Positions 24,160 through 36,050 are shown, numbered from the stretch's first letter. The stretch is 64,000 nucleotides of DNA from Phoronis australis (GCA_002633005.1 NMRA01000541.1:1-64000), one strand, 5' to 3'. Notes: a model not told the origin generated them from the sequence alone. Numbers and translations are program-made.

Positions 24160-24416
24160 TGTTGTGACTTGATACACAGGTTCTCGTGCAGCTTACCTTT
24201 ACTCATATGAAAGCTTGAATACACGCTTGAGATGACGACCCACAAACGCAGACGTCCTGCGTGCAGCAGAGCCACACGAAGAGAGAGCTTTCGATTCCCC
24301 AGTCACGTGACAAAACTAGAACTTACAACATCCGGCCACTTACGGAAACCCACGGACGAACACGAACACATGAGACAACACGAAAGATGAGACCACACCA
24401 ACCAACATTCACAACA
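24160..24416 (-). repeat. 5' LTR of the family C element
   Basis: 257 bp, same ends as the 3' LTR. About 4 percent divergence between the two indicates an insertion that is neither brand-new nor ancient. The inner boundary is followed (minus) by TTTGGCGTAGTTGCTACG, where the primer-binding site should be; it contains a small GTAG-TTG-CTAC hairpin. Confidence 0.93.
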
Positions 24417-24429
24417 TGACTATCCTTTG

Positions 24430-25503
24430 CTACCACAGCTTAACACATCACCGTCTCCTTGGTGTCTTCCCTCTAGGCCTGTTACTGATGCGTGGCAAAC
24501 GACTGCTTAACTAAAGTGAATCCTTTGGACTGGGAGTCTTTCGTTCCGCAGTCCCTAGCTAGATGACACTTCCAATGGCAATTGAACACTCTTTGTCACC
24601 CTAGTTTCTGGTCGTCGACGAACGAGGAGTCTAAGCCCTTCGTCCCTCTGTGTTGCTTGGCGGTGCCTGTCTTCTGGCTACCTGACCCAAGTCTTTCTTT
24701 GCGAACCCTTTGCCCAACACACCAGTACAGTGGGCGGCCATGAACTGTGGAGCAATGGCAGACATCTCGTTGAAAGTCTTCGGTTTCCGTTCCCTCAGGA
24801 ATACGAACATCTCAGGATGGAATACTCCCAGAAACCGCTCTCGGATCAGTCTGTCTCTGAGTCCATCACCTTGACCTCCGCCACTTGTGTTCATCGGTCA
24901 AATAACCTTTAACGACTTGCCCCGAATTGGAACACGTTTTCACCATTTTCATGCTTGGACTCTCTGAACATCCGTCGGAACCCATCTTCGGTTACTTCAT
25001 ATCTGTGCAGCCACGCCACCTTTAATTGGTCATAATTCTTAATTTGGTTGGACGGCATGTTGTTGAATACCTGTAAAATTTACCTGTCGACAATGGACTC
25101 AGGTCCACAGCCCACTCTGATTTATTCCATTTCTGGCTTGTGGCGAACGTCTCAAATCTGGTTAGGAAGGCATCCATGTCGTCCACGCGGTCGTTGAACC
25201 TTGTCACTTTGGGGCGACTGGTACGTACACCACGGCTTGCAGCCCCATCACTAGGGGTCGCTTTGAGCACAATCTGGAGTTGCAGAGCTTTCTGCTTCCC
25301 AATTCCAATAGCTTGGGCCCGCTCTGCTCGTTCCAGTGCAAGTTCCAACTTTTCCAGCTCTTGTTTATGAGCACGCTCTCCTTGTTCCAGTTCCCGTTTA
25401 CGAACACGCTATTCACGCTCCAAGGCCTGCTGCAAGTAGAGCTCCTTTGCGTACTTCCTGAACTGAAGTGTTTCGCTTGCGAAATATACCTTTCAAAACC
25501 CAT
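24430..25503 (-). pseudogene. Broken gag of the family B Gypsy element
   Basis: The frame opens at 25503 with MGFERYISQAK just inside the LTR. It shifts and continues as KVTRFNDRVDDMDAFLTRF (near 25200), with DLSPLSTGK following, the usual Gypsy gag wording for the capsid start. Further on, ERFLGVFHPEMFVFLRERKP (near 24820) is the capsid C-terminal helix region. Near 24590-24545 a zinc knuckle reads VFNCHWKCHLARDC: a CCHC pattern whose first Cys is Val. There are at least two frameshifts. The nested element begins about 130 bp later. Confidence 0.8.
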
Positions 25504-25610
25504 TTTAGAGAAGGGTTTTATTCCTACAATGCACTTAATTAATATTCAAAGTGCCATTCGACACAACTGCGTAAACCTTTATTTAAACTACTCCCGAACT
25601 GGCCCCCAAA

Positions 25611-26506
25611 TGTCAGAGATTGACTGTGAGTTTATTTAAAAAGTATGCTAGGCTTTGAGAATGTGCGATGATGGAGAGTGAACAATTTAATCCTTTAATT
25701 AATTTATTATATGATAGCCACAAATTAAACTAGTGAACCCTGTTGTTAGTTAAATAATTAACTACAAACACGAGTCACTACGCTAGCGCTCTCTTTAAGA
25801 TTACTTAAACAAATCAATGGAAATAATCAAATGTCTTATCTGCTATCCAAGCTAGGACTCTCCGTTTGGCGGATGTCTGTCCTGCCGGTGAATGTTCGAA
25901 CTACAAACACTGCATTGCAATTGTGTTCCTGCTGGTCACATTCCCTGGTGACACAGCAATTGTTTCGTCCACCCACGATTCTTCTTGCTGCTCAGTCTCT
26001 GGTGACGCAACCCTTCTGACAGTATCTTACTACCCACGATGCAAATGACAAGATCTTAGTTAACTTCTTGTTCGTTAACCCTTGCCCTTGTCAGGAATCT
26101 CTAGAATCTCTAGAGTCTTCCACGAGATGTCTCTGGCATACTATATCCTCTGTACACTGTAGCAAGTCTTATGCTTCAACTACTAAAGCGCATCTGAATA
26201 TCTCCTTGATTTAAGCCCATCATATAATATTCTAAATATTCAGCGATTGACTAATAAAAAACAAATGATCATATCCAATCATATCATTGGCTGTTAGAGT
26301 TTTTCTCAGAAATTTCTAGAACTTCTAGAGTACTTTGACCCCAGAACACAAAGTTTTAAACACCATCTAAAATAGAATTTGCCGTAAAAATATATGTCAA
26401 CAAGTCTAACCCCATGATTTAAAAGTACATCAAAGTATGCACAAATTTCGGTAAACTTAAATGGATCTATTTTTACTAATTACTTAATTCAATATTCATT
26501 AGGACA
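25611..26506 (-). repeat. 5' LTR of the family B Gypsy element
   Basis: 896 bp. In minus orientation it starts TGTCCTAATGAATATTG and ends CAATCTCTGACA. It is homologous along its length to the solo LTR at 31502-32404 (opposite orientation), including the block GAGGGCGCTAGCG / CGCTAGCGCTCTC, and over its last about 420 bp to the partial 3' LTR at 18385. The adjoining TTTGGGGGCCAGTTCGGGAG (25610-25591 minus) sits where a tRNA primer-binding site is expected; the tRNA was not identified. Confidence 0.9.
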
Positions 26507-26511
26507 GGCCC

Positions 26512-28887
26512 AAATAACAATTTGTGGTCAGTTTTGGAATCTCAATTGGTTTCGTTGGACGTAAATGTACGGCAAGGGAAAACGACATGGCTTTGTTGAA
26601 GTTCTTCATCTTTGAGAAATCCCATCAAATGTGCTTTGTGCCATCTTCTTCAGTTTTCTTGAAACAGGGTGCAGACAAGGGCTCTAATTGACGCAACCCA
26701 GTGATAATGCCCAAATCAGACACTTATAATGTGGTCTGAACCTGTTTTAGATGTACAGTGAACATCCACAAGGCGTATTAGAGTAAGAGATCCTTGGCTG
26801 ATAGAGAAGAGTACTGATAAAGTGGCTTAGGCAAGTTATTAAAGTTTCTGATCATCAATTTGATAATACGAAGACAGATATTCTAAATAAAATGTGTCTC
26901 CATTCATTTTGTAATCAACATACGTCAGAATATTTCGCAATGTTTCCAGGTGGCCGTAAAAATAATCAAATTACTGAAGAAGTAATCACAATTGTCCTCG
27001 GTCTGAGTTAGATAAAGATTAACATTTATAACAACATTTGAATAGCTGTACTATGTGAATGGACACAACAGAATAACGATGTCAATGACTTATGCCGGAT
27101 TTAAGATAAGTAAGAGACCTGTGCTGTTAACGGAACTGTATCAACCTGTAGCAAACCATTTACATGTACATGGCTTTGTTGGTGTACAATTTACTTAAAA
27201 ACTTATAGAAACAATATACGAAAACAAAGCAACTCCAAAGCATTGCATCTGGGAAAACACATTTCATTAGGAAAAAAAACTACTTACACGTAAATGAATT
27301 AATAAGGGCACCAAAGCTCCATCAACTTTACAAGGAAATGGTCTTTTCAAACAATTTCCATTGTATATTTTATAGTAGAGACTATTGGAGCATTCTAGTT
27401 GGCCAAGATAAGCAATTAAACTGTTGAATGGTGATCAATATTTAATTAAATTTTTGGCACGTTACACCGTATCAGATGCGTCACTGTCGATAGTAAATGA
27501 AAGTACTTCAATGTTTAGAAGAGCCAGTGACAAATTATTGGCTGCCGAGTGGACCAGGGTTTCACAAAATATATGGTTTGTCTGGTGCAAGTTGACTAAA
27601 ACCTATTAATACAGGGATAGCCTTTGCCATACCTACCTCCACCATGTGACTTATACTACATACTTTTACGTGATTTTATTTAAAAAGGCCTCTGCTCATC
27701 ACACACTCTTTCGGTTCAAGGAGATTGAAAACATCAATTTTTTACTTAATTGATATGAACTGAACCATCAGAAACATTTTCGGACTTATATTCATTAGGT
27801 CACGTGATGTGACCAAAAAGATGGCGTGCTGATAGGACAAAATACACGCTACATAGTTCCAGGCCTCACTGAAAAAGATATTTATTCATCAAAGTTCTGT
27901 TGTTTGAAAAACGATTTTTATCGATAATGACGCATTGTACACGAACTGAACTCGAAATTTCCACGTTTTGAAATTCTTACAACATATATTTGCAAACAAT
28001 ACACCCATGTACAAATTGGAAAGCGAACGCACGAGTAAGAAAATCATTACTGACAGCGTTAAAGTTTATAAGCTCGATGATTACCTATATGTTATTATTT
28101 ATTATGGGAATAGGAAGTCCTCCGACTTGATCACGAAAAATAACATTTCTAAAGCGAAAGTCCGCCCCGTTGCCCATTGTAGTGTTGTGTATGAGTTTTT
28201 TATGCCCTATGAAGGGATCTCTTTGGTCAAATGTCAAACAATGTAACATTGGTAAAACGGTTTGCAGTCTTTCTCCTCGGTTATTTATGGATCTTGAAAA
28301 TGGCGCCAGCCAAGATCCTTTTCTGCAATGTCACCAACTCAAAATCACCTAGAGCAAGATGTGCTGCCATTGAAAGTACTAGAGTCCCTTTTGATTGCAT
28401 TTGAGAAGCATGTTTTGAGTGAGCAGCAGACAGGGTAGTGCCGCACGTTACACTTGATTGGGTGACTTTCCTGTTAGCCCCCTTCATTTGTAATTCTATG
28501 CAGTATTTCATACCTGCCGTGTCCCACTGTGTATGTCTCCAGCTTATGTTCTGAAGTGGAATTACTGCGTCCTTTTATATTCACTAGAGAATGAAACAAG
28601 TATATTTCGACTTATCGTGTACTTTTTTAAAAGTATTTCGCCAGGCCAGTTACAATGTTCCGTTGAGTGTACAGTTATATTCTGAACCTACCTGTATGAA
28701 GGAAATGGAATAAAGACTGTCAACAACGAAAAGTGTCGTGTGTTTAATCAAATTTGAAAGCAGGAACTTCCCACAATTGAACAGTACCACTGATGTGGTG
28801 GAAAGGACGCAGATAAGCCTGGGTCATCGATAGTTATCAATGACGTACACCCCATGTCGCATGCAGTCTTTACCGTTAGTTGGAGGA
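26512..28887. other. Intron; no feature recognised
   Basis: Only short frames. An AATAAA occurs near 28709, but no gene ends there that I can support. It lies within the long intron between exons at 33.4 and 17.3 kb. Confidence 0.4.
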
Positions 28888-30653
28888 CCAACAGGACTCC
28901 ATTCACTTTAGAGTGCACAGGGTTTGACTGCATGATACTAATTATACGTCACCTACCATTGAACGAAATGGGTTGCAAAATCCTGAACTTGGTCACTGTG
29001 GGGGAGGGTCCAAAAGAGGACCCAAAAATCCATTTAATTTAAATTTCGAGTGAAACACCTGTTTCAAGTTTATTTCATTCAAATCAAAACTCAAAATTAA
29101 AATGGTAAACACTTATCATGTAAAAATGCTTGGGTAATGAATTAAAACGTCTGTTAATAATAACAACAAACAAATATCGATTTATTTAAATTTTTAAGTG
29201 CATCAATTTTACCCCTAGTAACTCTAGACACCATATCCACAACTTAAGGTGCTGTTTTCCTGATTTTTAGATAAGACGGGGATTTTCGAACCCAAAATAT
29301 AAGCCCTAAACATGAAATAATTAAAAAGGAATTACTACTTTAAATAATAATCATTTCGAGTGATGCAAAAATACAACTTATGACATGAAAAGGTCTTTTG
29401 TTATTGATTAAGACACTTATTAATTAAAGGATTTCTTTGAACAATTTTTTAAAGATTCACTGTTGTTTAGTAACTCTGGACACCACACCCAGAGTTTAAG
29501 GCTGTATTTTCCTGGAGGTAGCAGATGAGACGACCATAGCAAATTCCACAGACATCAAAGACGAAAGAGGACAATGTTGATTACTATGAATGAAACATAC
29601 TACTTGCAATAAACAAAAACTCGTCTGGAGATATGACCAATTAAATCTCAAGTACAAGAAAAATGAAAAAATAAGCTAAGATACATGTGGAGTAACTAAA
29701 TAAGCTGGTTACAAATTAAAGCCCAACTGCATGGGGCATATATGTATATAGGGGCAACAAATGAAAGTACAGGGGATTTTGATTCATGACACAGTCTTTT
29801 GTGTCATACCATACAACAGAAATCCAAAAGGCAAAAAGTTAACTGCAAACATCTGAGTCGTGATCGTCGTCACTCTCCATGTCCAGTGCGTATCGTGACC
29901 AAGTGTTAGGGAATAAGATTGTATGATGCAGGCTATGTGTGGGTCCAAGGTACGTCATTAGTGCAAAGGTCGTTTTTTACAATTTACAAGTTGTCAATAA
30001 ATACAACTGCACTTTGTTTAGCGTAGATGGTGTTCAAATAACATTGTCATTTTGTTCCTACAATACATAAGCATAAATCGCAGCATGCAAATACATCTTA
30101 AAATTAATAGTTTATTGGTCATTAATTGATAAACGTCTTAATTAGTAACACCAGTAATTTTGGGTCTTAAAAGGTATTTTTGACCATTTCAAATATTTTT
30201 ATGTAGTATTTCCTCTTTTGTTCAAGTTTATTTTTGGAATGTTGTTATCCCTTAGGGTGCAAACAACCCCATCATTTCTGGTAACTACATGGAAAATGGC
30301 GCCTTGAGTTGTGGATATGGAGTCCAGAGTTACTAAACTATCCTTTAGAAAAAGGATGTTTGTTCCACTTAAAAGCTCAAATAAATTGTTAACTGGTTGT
30401 TAATTAGTTGGCATTTTAATAACCCCGGGCATTTTCATGTCTTAAGTTGCATCAACTTAATTTGAGGGGGATTTTAATGAAATAAACTTGAAACGGATGC
30501 ACTCAAAATCCTAATGAAATTAAATCTTGGGTCCTTTTTTGGGCGGCCCATGGACCGAACCCCAGGATTGTGCAACTTAAAGACTCCAATGGTAGGTGAT
30601 ACAATAGGATTACGAACTCAAACCTTTTACACTCAAAAGTGTGAATTCCTGCT
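28888..30653. mobile_element. Foldback-like element, about 1.77 kb with long diverged inverted ends
   Basis: Left 28888-29100 and right 30450-30653 are inverted homologues. Reading outward both carry GAAATAAACTTGAAAC, then a GGGTCCTxTTTTGG-like block, then CAATGGTAGGTGA, then AxTCAAACC and a terminal ACTC(T/A)AAAGTG...TCCTG. A second motif, AGTAACTCT(A/G)GACACCA, lies near 29220 and 29468 and inverted near 30310-30340. There is no coding frame with a known domain. Probably a non-autonomous foldback or MITE-like element in the intron. Confidence 0.55.
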
Positions 30654-31501
30654 GTACATAGTTTTTTAGGCTAGCATCGCTTGCACTGGAGGAAGTCCTT
30701 TGTGTGCTGTTCCTATAACCTAAAACGACTACTCACTTCCCCAAAAACATACCTTAGACAGAGTTTTGGAGCAATGAGAAAAAAGTAGGAAAAAGTTTAA
30801 AATAAAAGGAATTTCAGAAAAAGGCATCAAAAAGAGGAACAGGTGAAAGTAGGAATTGTAAGTGAAAGTAGTAATTGTAGGAACGCTTGAAAGCCTGCCT
30901 CATGTCCACGATATCAAAGGTTTAATTAACACTGGACTTTTGAGTCAGTTTTCTAGATACTCAGCGCGGTCTTCATGTTTGTATTTGCCTGAATGTTTCA
31001 TATGTTCATTAATTAATGGAACCAGTTGCAGGTGTTTTGTGCAATGGGACCGGGTGTTCGGCATGCCAAGGTCTGATGTAGCGTTTATCAGGCCACCTGC
31101 ATTATTTTTTGAAGTGGCAAACGTTGAAGCAAAGTCGCCAAGTAAGATCTGATTTAAAACGTCTACTCTTTCGGACCCTCGGCACGACTCATACGAGCGT
31201 ATATTCGTCCATCCAAACAAAACCGAGGTACATATTTTATTGATTTTTGGTCCCTAAATAAGTATTTTTAAAAATGTACGCATCAGACTTGCTACAATAA
31301 ACTCCAGTAGTTACTATAATATTTATGTTAGTGCGAAAGTATTTTGCCTGAAAGGAAGAGCTAATCACATGGGTAAACGACCTGGCTCCAGCTATCCGCA
31401 GTTATTTGTAGTGAGCAATTACTAAATGTTTTGTTGGATACAAATCGATTACCAAGAAAGTCACTCCTTCAGAAAGTATCGAGTGCTTGGAACAATATCG
31501 T

Positions 31502-32404
31502 TGTCAGAATAAATATTGATAAAGTAATTAGTAAGAATATATCCATTTTAAGTTGCCCAAAATTTGTGCATATGTACTTTTAAATCATGGGGTCAGACTT
31601 GTTGACATGTATTTTAACGTCAAAATCTATTTTTAGATGGTGTTTACAACTTTGGGTTCTGGAGTCAAAGTACTCTAGAGGTTCTAAAATATTCCGAGAA
31701 CAAATTGTAACAGCCAATAATATGAGAGGATATGATCAGGTGGTTTTATTAGCCAATCACTAAATAAGTAGATTGTTATATTATGGGCTGAAATCAACAA
31801 GATAATTAGATGCGCTACAGTAGTTGAAGCACAAAGACTTGCTACAGTGTACAGAAGCAATTGTACGACAGAGCCATCTCGTGGAAGATTCTAGAAAGAA
31901 TCTTGGCAAGGGCAAGGGTTAACGAACAGGAAGTTAATTGAGAGCTTGTCACTAGCATTGTGGGTAGTAAGATACTACCTGAAGTGTTGCGTCATCAGCC
32001 AGAGACTGTGACCAGCAAGAAGATTCGCGGGTAGAAGAAATTAGCTGCAAGTGTTGCATCACCAGAGACGGTGACCAGCAAACACACTTTCGCTATACAG
32101 TGTGTGTAGTTCGAAGATTCACCAATAGGACAGACATCCAACAAGTGGAGGGTTCTAGCTTGGATAGCAGATAAGACATTTGATTGTTTTGGTTGTTTGA
32201 TTAAGGTAATCTTTAAAGAGGGCGCTAGCGTATTTACTCTTTGTAGTTGTTTACTTAATTAACAATACAATGTAGGTTTCATTTGTCTAATTAGGGGTTA
32301 TCATAAAATAAATTAAGTACTGGATTTGATTAATCACTCTCCATCTACGCACAATCTCAAAGCATAGCTACCTTTTAAAAAAACCCACAGTCAATCATCT
32401 GACA
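31502..32404 (+). mobile_element. Solo LTR of Gypsy family B with perfect 5-bp target duplication
   Basis: 903 bp, TGTCAGAATAAATATTG to CAATCATCTGACA. The bases ATCGT flank it on both sides (31497-31501 and 32405-32409). It is homologous to the LTR at 25611-26506 in the opposite orientation. A solo LTR with intact duplications is the usual product of recombination between the two LTRs of a full element. Confidence 0.94.
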
Positions 32405-32487
32405 ATCGTCTTAGTCACTATGTCTCATGACTTCACTCATTGAGGACGTCTTATTGTACAACGTAATGTTCTGCACCGTGTACTTAT

Positions 32488-33293
32488 CAGGGCTCGACAT
32501 AACGAGATGCAGGTCGCATTTGTGACCTGAAACTTGGAAATGAGAGCTGAGATTTTTGCAAGCTTGTACCAAGTCGAAAAATGCGATCCGGAATTTCCAA
32601 AGTACGCGACCTGAGATCTTACACTTCTGGGTAGATACCTTGCAAATATATAGCAGCTGTTTGAAACCGACCTCTATTTGGTTGTTGCTAAATTGAGTTC
32701 AAAACAACCCTAACGGTGAACAGCCATCCCGATGACATCTTAGCATGTCGCGTGAACATGGGGAACATGCAGACGCATTTCAATGCCTGACATTTTCTGG
32801 TACAGAGTGTTATTCAAACGTCGTTTAAGTTGCAAAGTTTGGACTGTGAACAAATCATGGAGAGATTTGCATTCAGAGTTAATTTGAATCTTTAAAAGTT
32901 TTGATGACAGTCATATAGCTGGTCAGACCTAACAAAATCGCGGATACTTTTTCAACGCTTATTTTCGCCATTTTTGCATTTCAAACATAGTTACTCGAAT
33001 GCACGTGCTGGATAGAGAGCACGGAATGAACTTTCAGGTTGGCAACTTGCCTTGCGCTCTGGAGCCTTTTAATGGCGGTCGTGAAGAACAGCAACGCTAT
33101 ATCTGAATGTAAGAGCTCAATTTTACGTAGGCAAAAACATGATGATCTTGAAAGTCAATTTTGGCGAGTAAAACTGGTGGAAAATGTTTGCGACCTGGCA
33201 TTTATGAATGCGAGCTAGATTTTTAAAATGCGACGTGGGAGTTTTGCGAAGTCGCAAAATGCGACGTGGCTACTTTCATAGCGTCGAGCCCAG
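32488..33293. mobile_element. hAT-like MITE, about 806 bp
   Basis: The left end CAGGGCTCGACATAACG and the reverse-complemented right end CTGGGCTCGACGCTATG share the GGGCTCGAC core. Both ends continue into GTCGCATTT-like subterminal repeats (GCAGGTCGCATTT left; AATGCGACGTGG and AAGTCGCAAAATGCGACGTGG right). CAGGGCTCGACA-type termini are known from hAT elements. The 8-bp duplication expected for hAT is not convincing here. No transposase. The right end lies 59 bp from the donor of the kinase exon at 33352. Confidence 0.6.
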
Positions 33294-33351
33294 CTTACAG
33301 TGCCTCTTTCGGAGATGATTGGAGTGTGTAGTTATAGGATTTGAAACAAAC

Positions 33352-33485
33352 CGCCAAGAAATTCAGTTGATCTTCTTCAGTCATGAAAAATGGATGCTTG
33401 AGAACCTTATCAGCACTTGGTCGCAAGGACGGGTCTACATTAGTCATCTGTTTGACCAGCTCATTTGCGCATGCACGTTCATGAC
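33352..33485 (-). CDS. Exon: kinase C-lobe end (RPSA-HPFF segment)
   Basis: The acceptor is CATTTTTTGTAG and the donor TTGGCG|GTTTGT; 134 nt. The translation runs (G)HERACANELVKQM, then DPSLRPSADKVLKHPFF, then EDQLNFLA. This is subdomain XI of an IRE1-type kinase, where human IRE1 has DPQKRPSAKHVLKHPFF followed by EKQLQFF. The invariant Arg of RPS is kept. The HPFF plus QL-F pattern right after it is typical of IRE1 and RNase L, because the KEN domain packs directly on it. It ends in phase 0, and the next exon starts EVSPW, matching the human QDVSD continuation. The hAT-like MITE at 32488-33293 ends 59 bp past the donor. Confidence 0.92.
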
Positions 33486-34469
33486 CTACAAAAAATGCGA
33501 TACGTAGTTGAAAATATCTAAGCAATAGAATTTTTTAAAAAGTTACATTTGTAATCGCATTACTCGGGCTTGCGTAATCCTTGACTTGCGAGTGCGAGGC
33601 GTGATACCAATATATACTGTATTCCAAACTGATATAAAACTCGAGACTCTCCCTTATGTTTGTTAAGGTCAACATCAACTGCGTAATTCTGATATTTAGT
33701 ACACACCCAAGAGCGCATTAAGACAAATAACAAAGGCTTCTAGAACCAGAAAAACATAATACAAAATCGTTCCCAAATTGTGTATAATTATATGCACAGA
33801 CATGTTGAAAAGGTTCTACAAAACTTTAATGGAAACGACAGAAAAGCCATAATGTTTGAAGTATCATCGCTTCAAAAAACCCGTTTCCATTGCCTTTAAG
33901 CATTCCATTCCATGTCCAATTTCGCGGAAGCAGTCCCGTTTTACAGGATTTTGCCAGATTTGTTGTTGGAATTTTTACTTTTATATAAATTCTATGGTTC
34001 GTGATATCAACATCATAACAAATGGAGTGATTTTATAAGTTTCTAACCGTAACCTACGACCCAAGGATTACATCTTCCAAACCCTCTAAACGTCGGTCAG
34101 TCGTCTCATCAGATACTCGAGAACCTCAGAAAAAACGTCCACACTAATCTGCCATCGGTCGCAACCCACTCACCAAGTTCGCTGTAACACTTTTATTTTC
34201 AAAACACAAGATATGTCACAGTTGCCAAGTTTAACCAATTGTGCCCTTACAAAAATGAACCTAAAGGCCAAGTATGATGCCAAATTGACTATCTTTACAT
34301 CTAAAATACATTTATTGATGAAAAACATCAAAGTACTGTGCCATAGCATACCCCAGTCGTTAATTAAGTAGGCCATCCACAATACAGTAGCCCCATCGCG
34401 AGCCCCATTTAGCGCCAAAAAAGTCTATGACATCATCGTTACCACGAATTTGGCTTTCACCGTGTCTCC
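33486..34469. other. Intron; no gene recognised
   Basis: No supported exon. At 34244-34264 a 21-bp piece (CCCTTACAAAAATGAACCTAA) matches the terminus of the AACTTAAG foldback family, without the rest of the element. Confidence 0.4.
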
Positions 34470-34910
34470 ACAGTATTGGAAAAAGCGATGACTGGCCATT
34501 TAATTTAGTACAAAATACGTGGAAAATCAAGGAATTTTTCATTTCATGTCCTTTAGAAGTTTTTATTCAATTATTTAGCACATATTCTAATACGGGCCGG
34601 TATGGGAATCCCCGGGAGTGTGACTGGGGCCGTCGAAACAGCAGGAAAAACAAAACGCTTCCTCTGAATTGTTATCAGCAATTTCACAATGTTTATTATA
34701 AAAAGTAATTTGCTTGACACAAAAACTTCGATGTTAGGAACTTTCCATTCATGTCTTTTTCAGTGAAGCCGAAGGTGTGAACGCTGCGCGATTCCAATAC
34801 GGGCGGCTGTCGAGTGTGTGTGCCCCGTATTGGTATAGGCGACTATAGGCCGTTTAATTTGGTGCAAAATTCTTGTAAACGTTACAGCACATCAGCTTGA
34901 TCTTTTCGTA
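34470..34910. repeat. Diverged direct repeat, spacing about 365 bp
   Basis: GTATTGGAAAAAGCGATGAC then GGCCATTTAATTTAGTACAAAAT (near 34470) recurs as GTATTGGTATAGGCGACTAT then GGCCGTTTAATTTGGTGCAAAAT (near 34835). AATACGGGC(C/G)GG also occurs in both, near 34590 and 34797. Nature unknown. Confidence 0.45.
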
Positions 34911-35199
34911 CAAATAAATTATAATCAAATTCATTGAAACTTTACATTAGAAACTAAATTTTCAAAATAAGTCGCCTTGAAATGCTGCAACCCGTAACCT
35001 AATCGCCATCATTTTGACACGGTCAACCTAAAAAAATGAAAATTAATAGCAACACAATATTGTGTCTGTAATAAATTAAAAGTATGAAATAAAGTCTGAG
35101 TTGCATGAAAACACACCCAGTTATAAGAATGTGTAATCAATTGAATTACATTTAAACTCAGCATCAGAATGCCGTTAGGCCTAAGGGAACGACCAAATC

Positions 35200-36050
35200 C
35201 GACAGAATATTCCAGATTTGGGTCGGATTCCCTATACTAAAATACCAAAATACAGCAAGGTAACACTGTGAATTAAGCTCTGATACAGCATACACTATAG
35301 ACCTCATACAGGCCGGGTATGAGTTGTGTTAGTCACCTCGATTGTCGTGGAACCATAGACTGTTGTCTATAATCTATTGTGGAACTTATATCGCAGAGTC
35401 AACGTCCGACGGCCGGGGTGCATGCAAAATCTGGGAGACACTCACCCTGCCCGTTGCCAGTCGTTGACGGGAAGAACAGTCTAATCGACGTCATTTTTTA
35501 GCATTACTCTGCGCCTTTTGAGTTGTGTAACAAAGAAAGTCTGTCGTCGTTTTGAAAACAGTACGCTCGTGACACGCGCACGCGCCGTACTAAAATTCTA
35601 CGAATAATTTTGGGACAAATTGCAGCAGTAAAGTTTGTTCTAAATTCGGTTTGCTGGTTTAAAAAATGCTAATAACTTGTGACGAAGTGAAACCAGTTCC
35701 GACAATTTGTTGTGACAGTACGCAACCTCGTGACTAGTTGATAGAGGAATAAACCGGGGAAAAGAAACTGTTCAGGTCAGGTGACGTAATCGCAAAACGC
35801 CGACTCACAAGAACGCACTTCAATTTCAGCAGTAGGCTTAGATTACCGGTAGAACGATAATTTTTCAAACACCGGTAAATAATTTGGTTTACTCACTCAA
35901 AGAGCGGTGCAGCTTTTAATGGCAATATTTCTGAGTCAGATTTTATTTAGTCATTTTTACCCACATCGATGCGAAGTTGTAGATTTTGTATAGCTTACAA
36001 CTTTGCACCAAGCCTAAAACAGACCTTGCCTATGGGGAAAGTTTGTCGCC
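35200..36050 (-). repeat. Partial inverted copy of the 13.5-kb TIR element interior
   Basis: The reverse complement aligns to 15400-16130. Shared blocks include GAGGTTGCGTA, TGGTTTCACTTC, AAACCGAATTT, TTTCAAAACGACGAC, TTTCTTTGTTAC, ACGGGCA, CCAGATTTTGCATGCAC and CCTTGCTGTATTTTG. No terminal repeats were found near this copy. Its upstream edge (minus) runs into the THAP frame. Confidence 0.7.

Larger units (their letters stand above)
21130..24416 (-). mobile_element. Nested gag-only LTR retrotransposon (family C), 3.29 kb
   Basis: Two direct repeats of 257 bp (21130-21386 and 24160-24416) start TGTTGTGA and end ACAACA; the right copy ends TCACAACA, a perfect terminal inversion. They differ at 10 of 257 positions by my count, 8 of them transitions and several at CpG. 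In minus orientation a purine-rich tract (AGGGAGGGGAGGAA, at 21402-21387) lies just before the 3' LTR, and TTTGGCGTAG follows the 5' LTR. Inside is one gag frame and nothing resembling protease, RT or integrase: only about 550 bp separate the gag stop from the purine tract. It splits gag from protease of the host Gypsy element. Flanks are GTCA and GTCC (minus), at best an imperfect 4-bp duplication. Confidence 0.92.
18385..26506 (-). mobile_element. Gypsy-type LTR retrotransposon (family B), internally deleted and carrying a nested element
   Basis: Both ends are flanked by the same 5 bases, GGCCC (18380-18384 and 26507-26511), a perfect target duplication. In minus orientation the order is LTR (26506-25611), primer-binding region, gag, protease, reverse transcriptase, RNase H and a partial 3' LTR (about 18800-18385). 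LTR ends read TGTC...CTGACA. The pol order PR-RT-RH and the wording place it with Gypsy/Ty3. Integrase is absent: the RNase H frame runs straight into the middle of the 3' LTR, so one deletion removed integrase and the start of that LTR. A 3.29-kb LTR element sits between gag and protease. Removing it leaves a host element of about 4.8 kb. Frames are broken throughout. Confidence 0.93.

Noticed and set aside
24417-24421. Target duplication for the family C element
   Set aside because: Flanks match at only 3 of 4 bases, too weak to assert.
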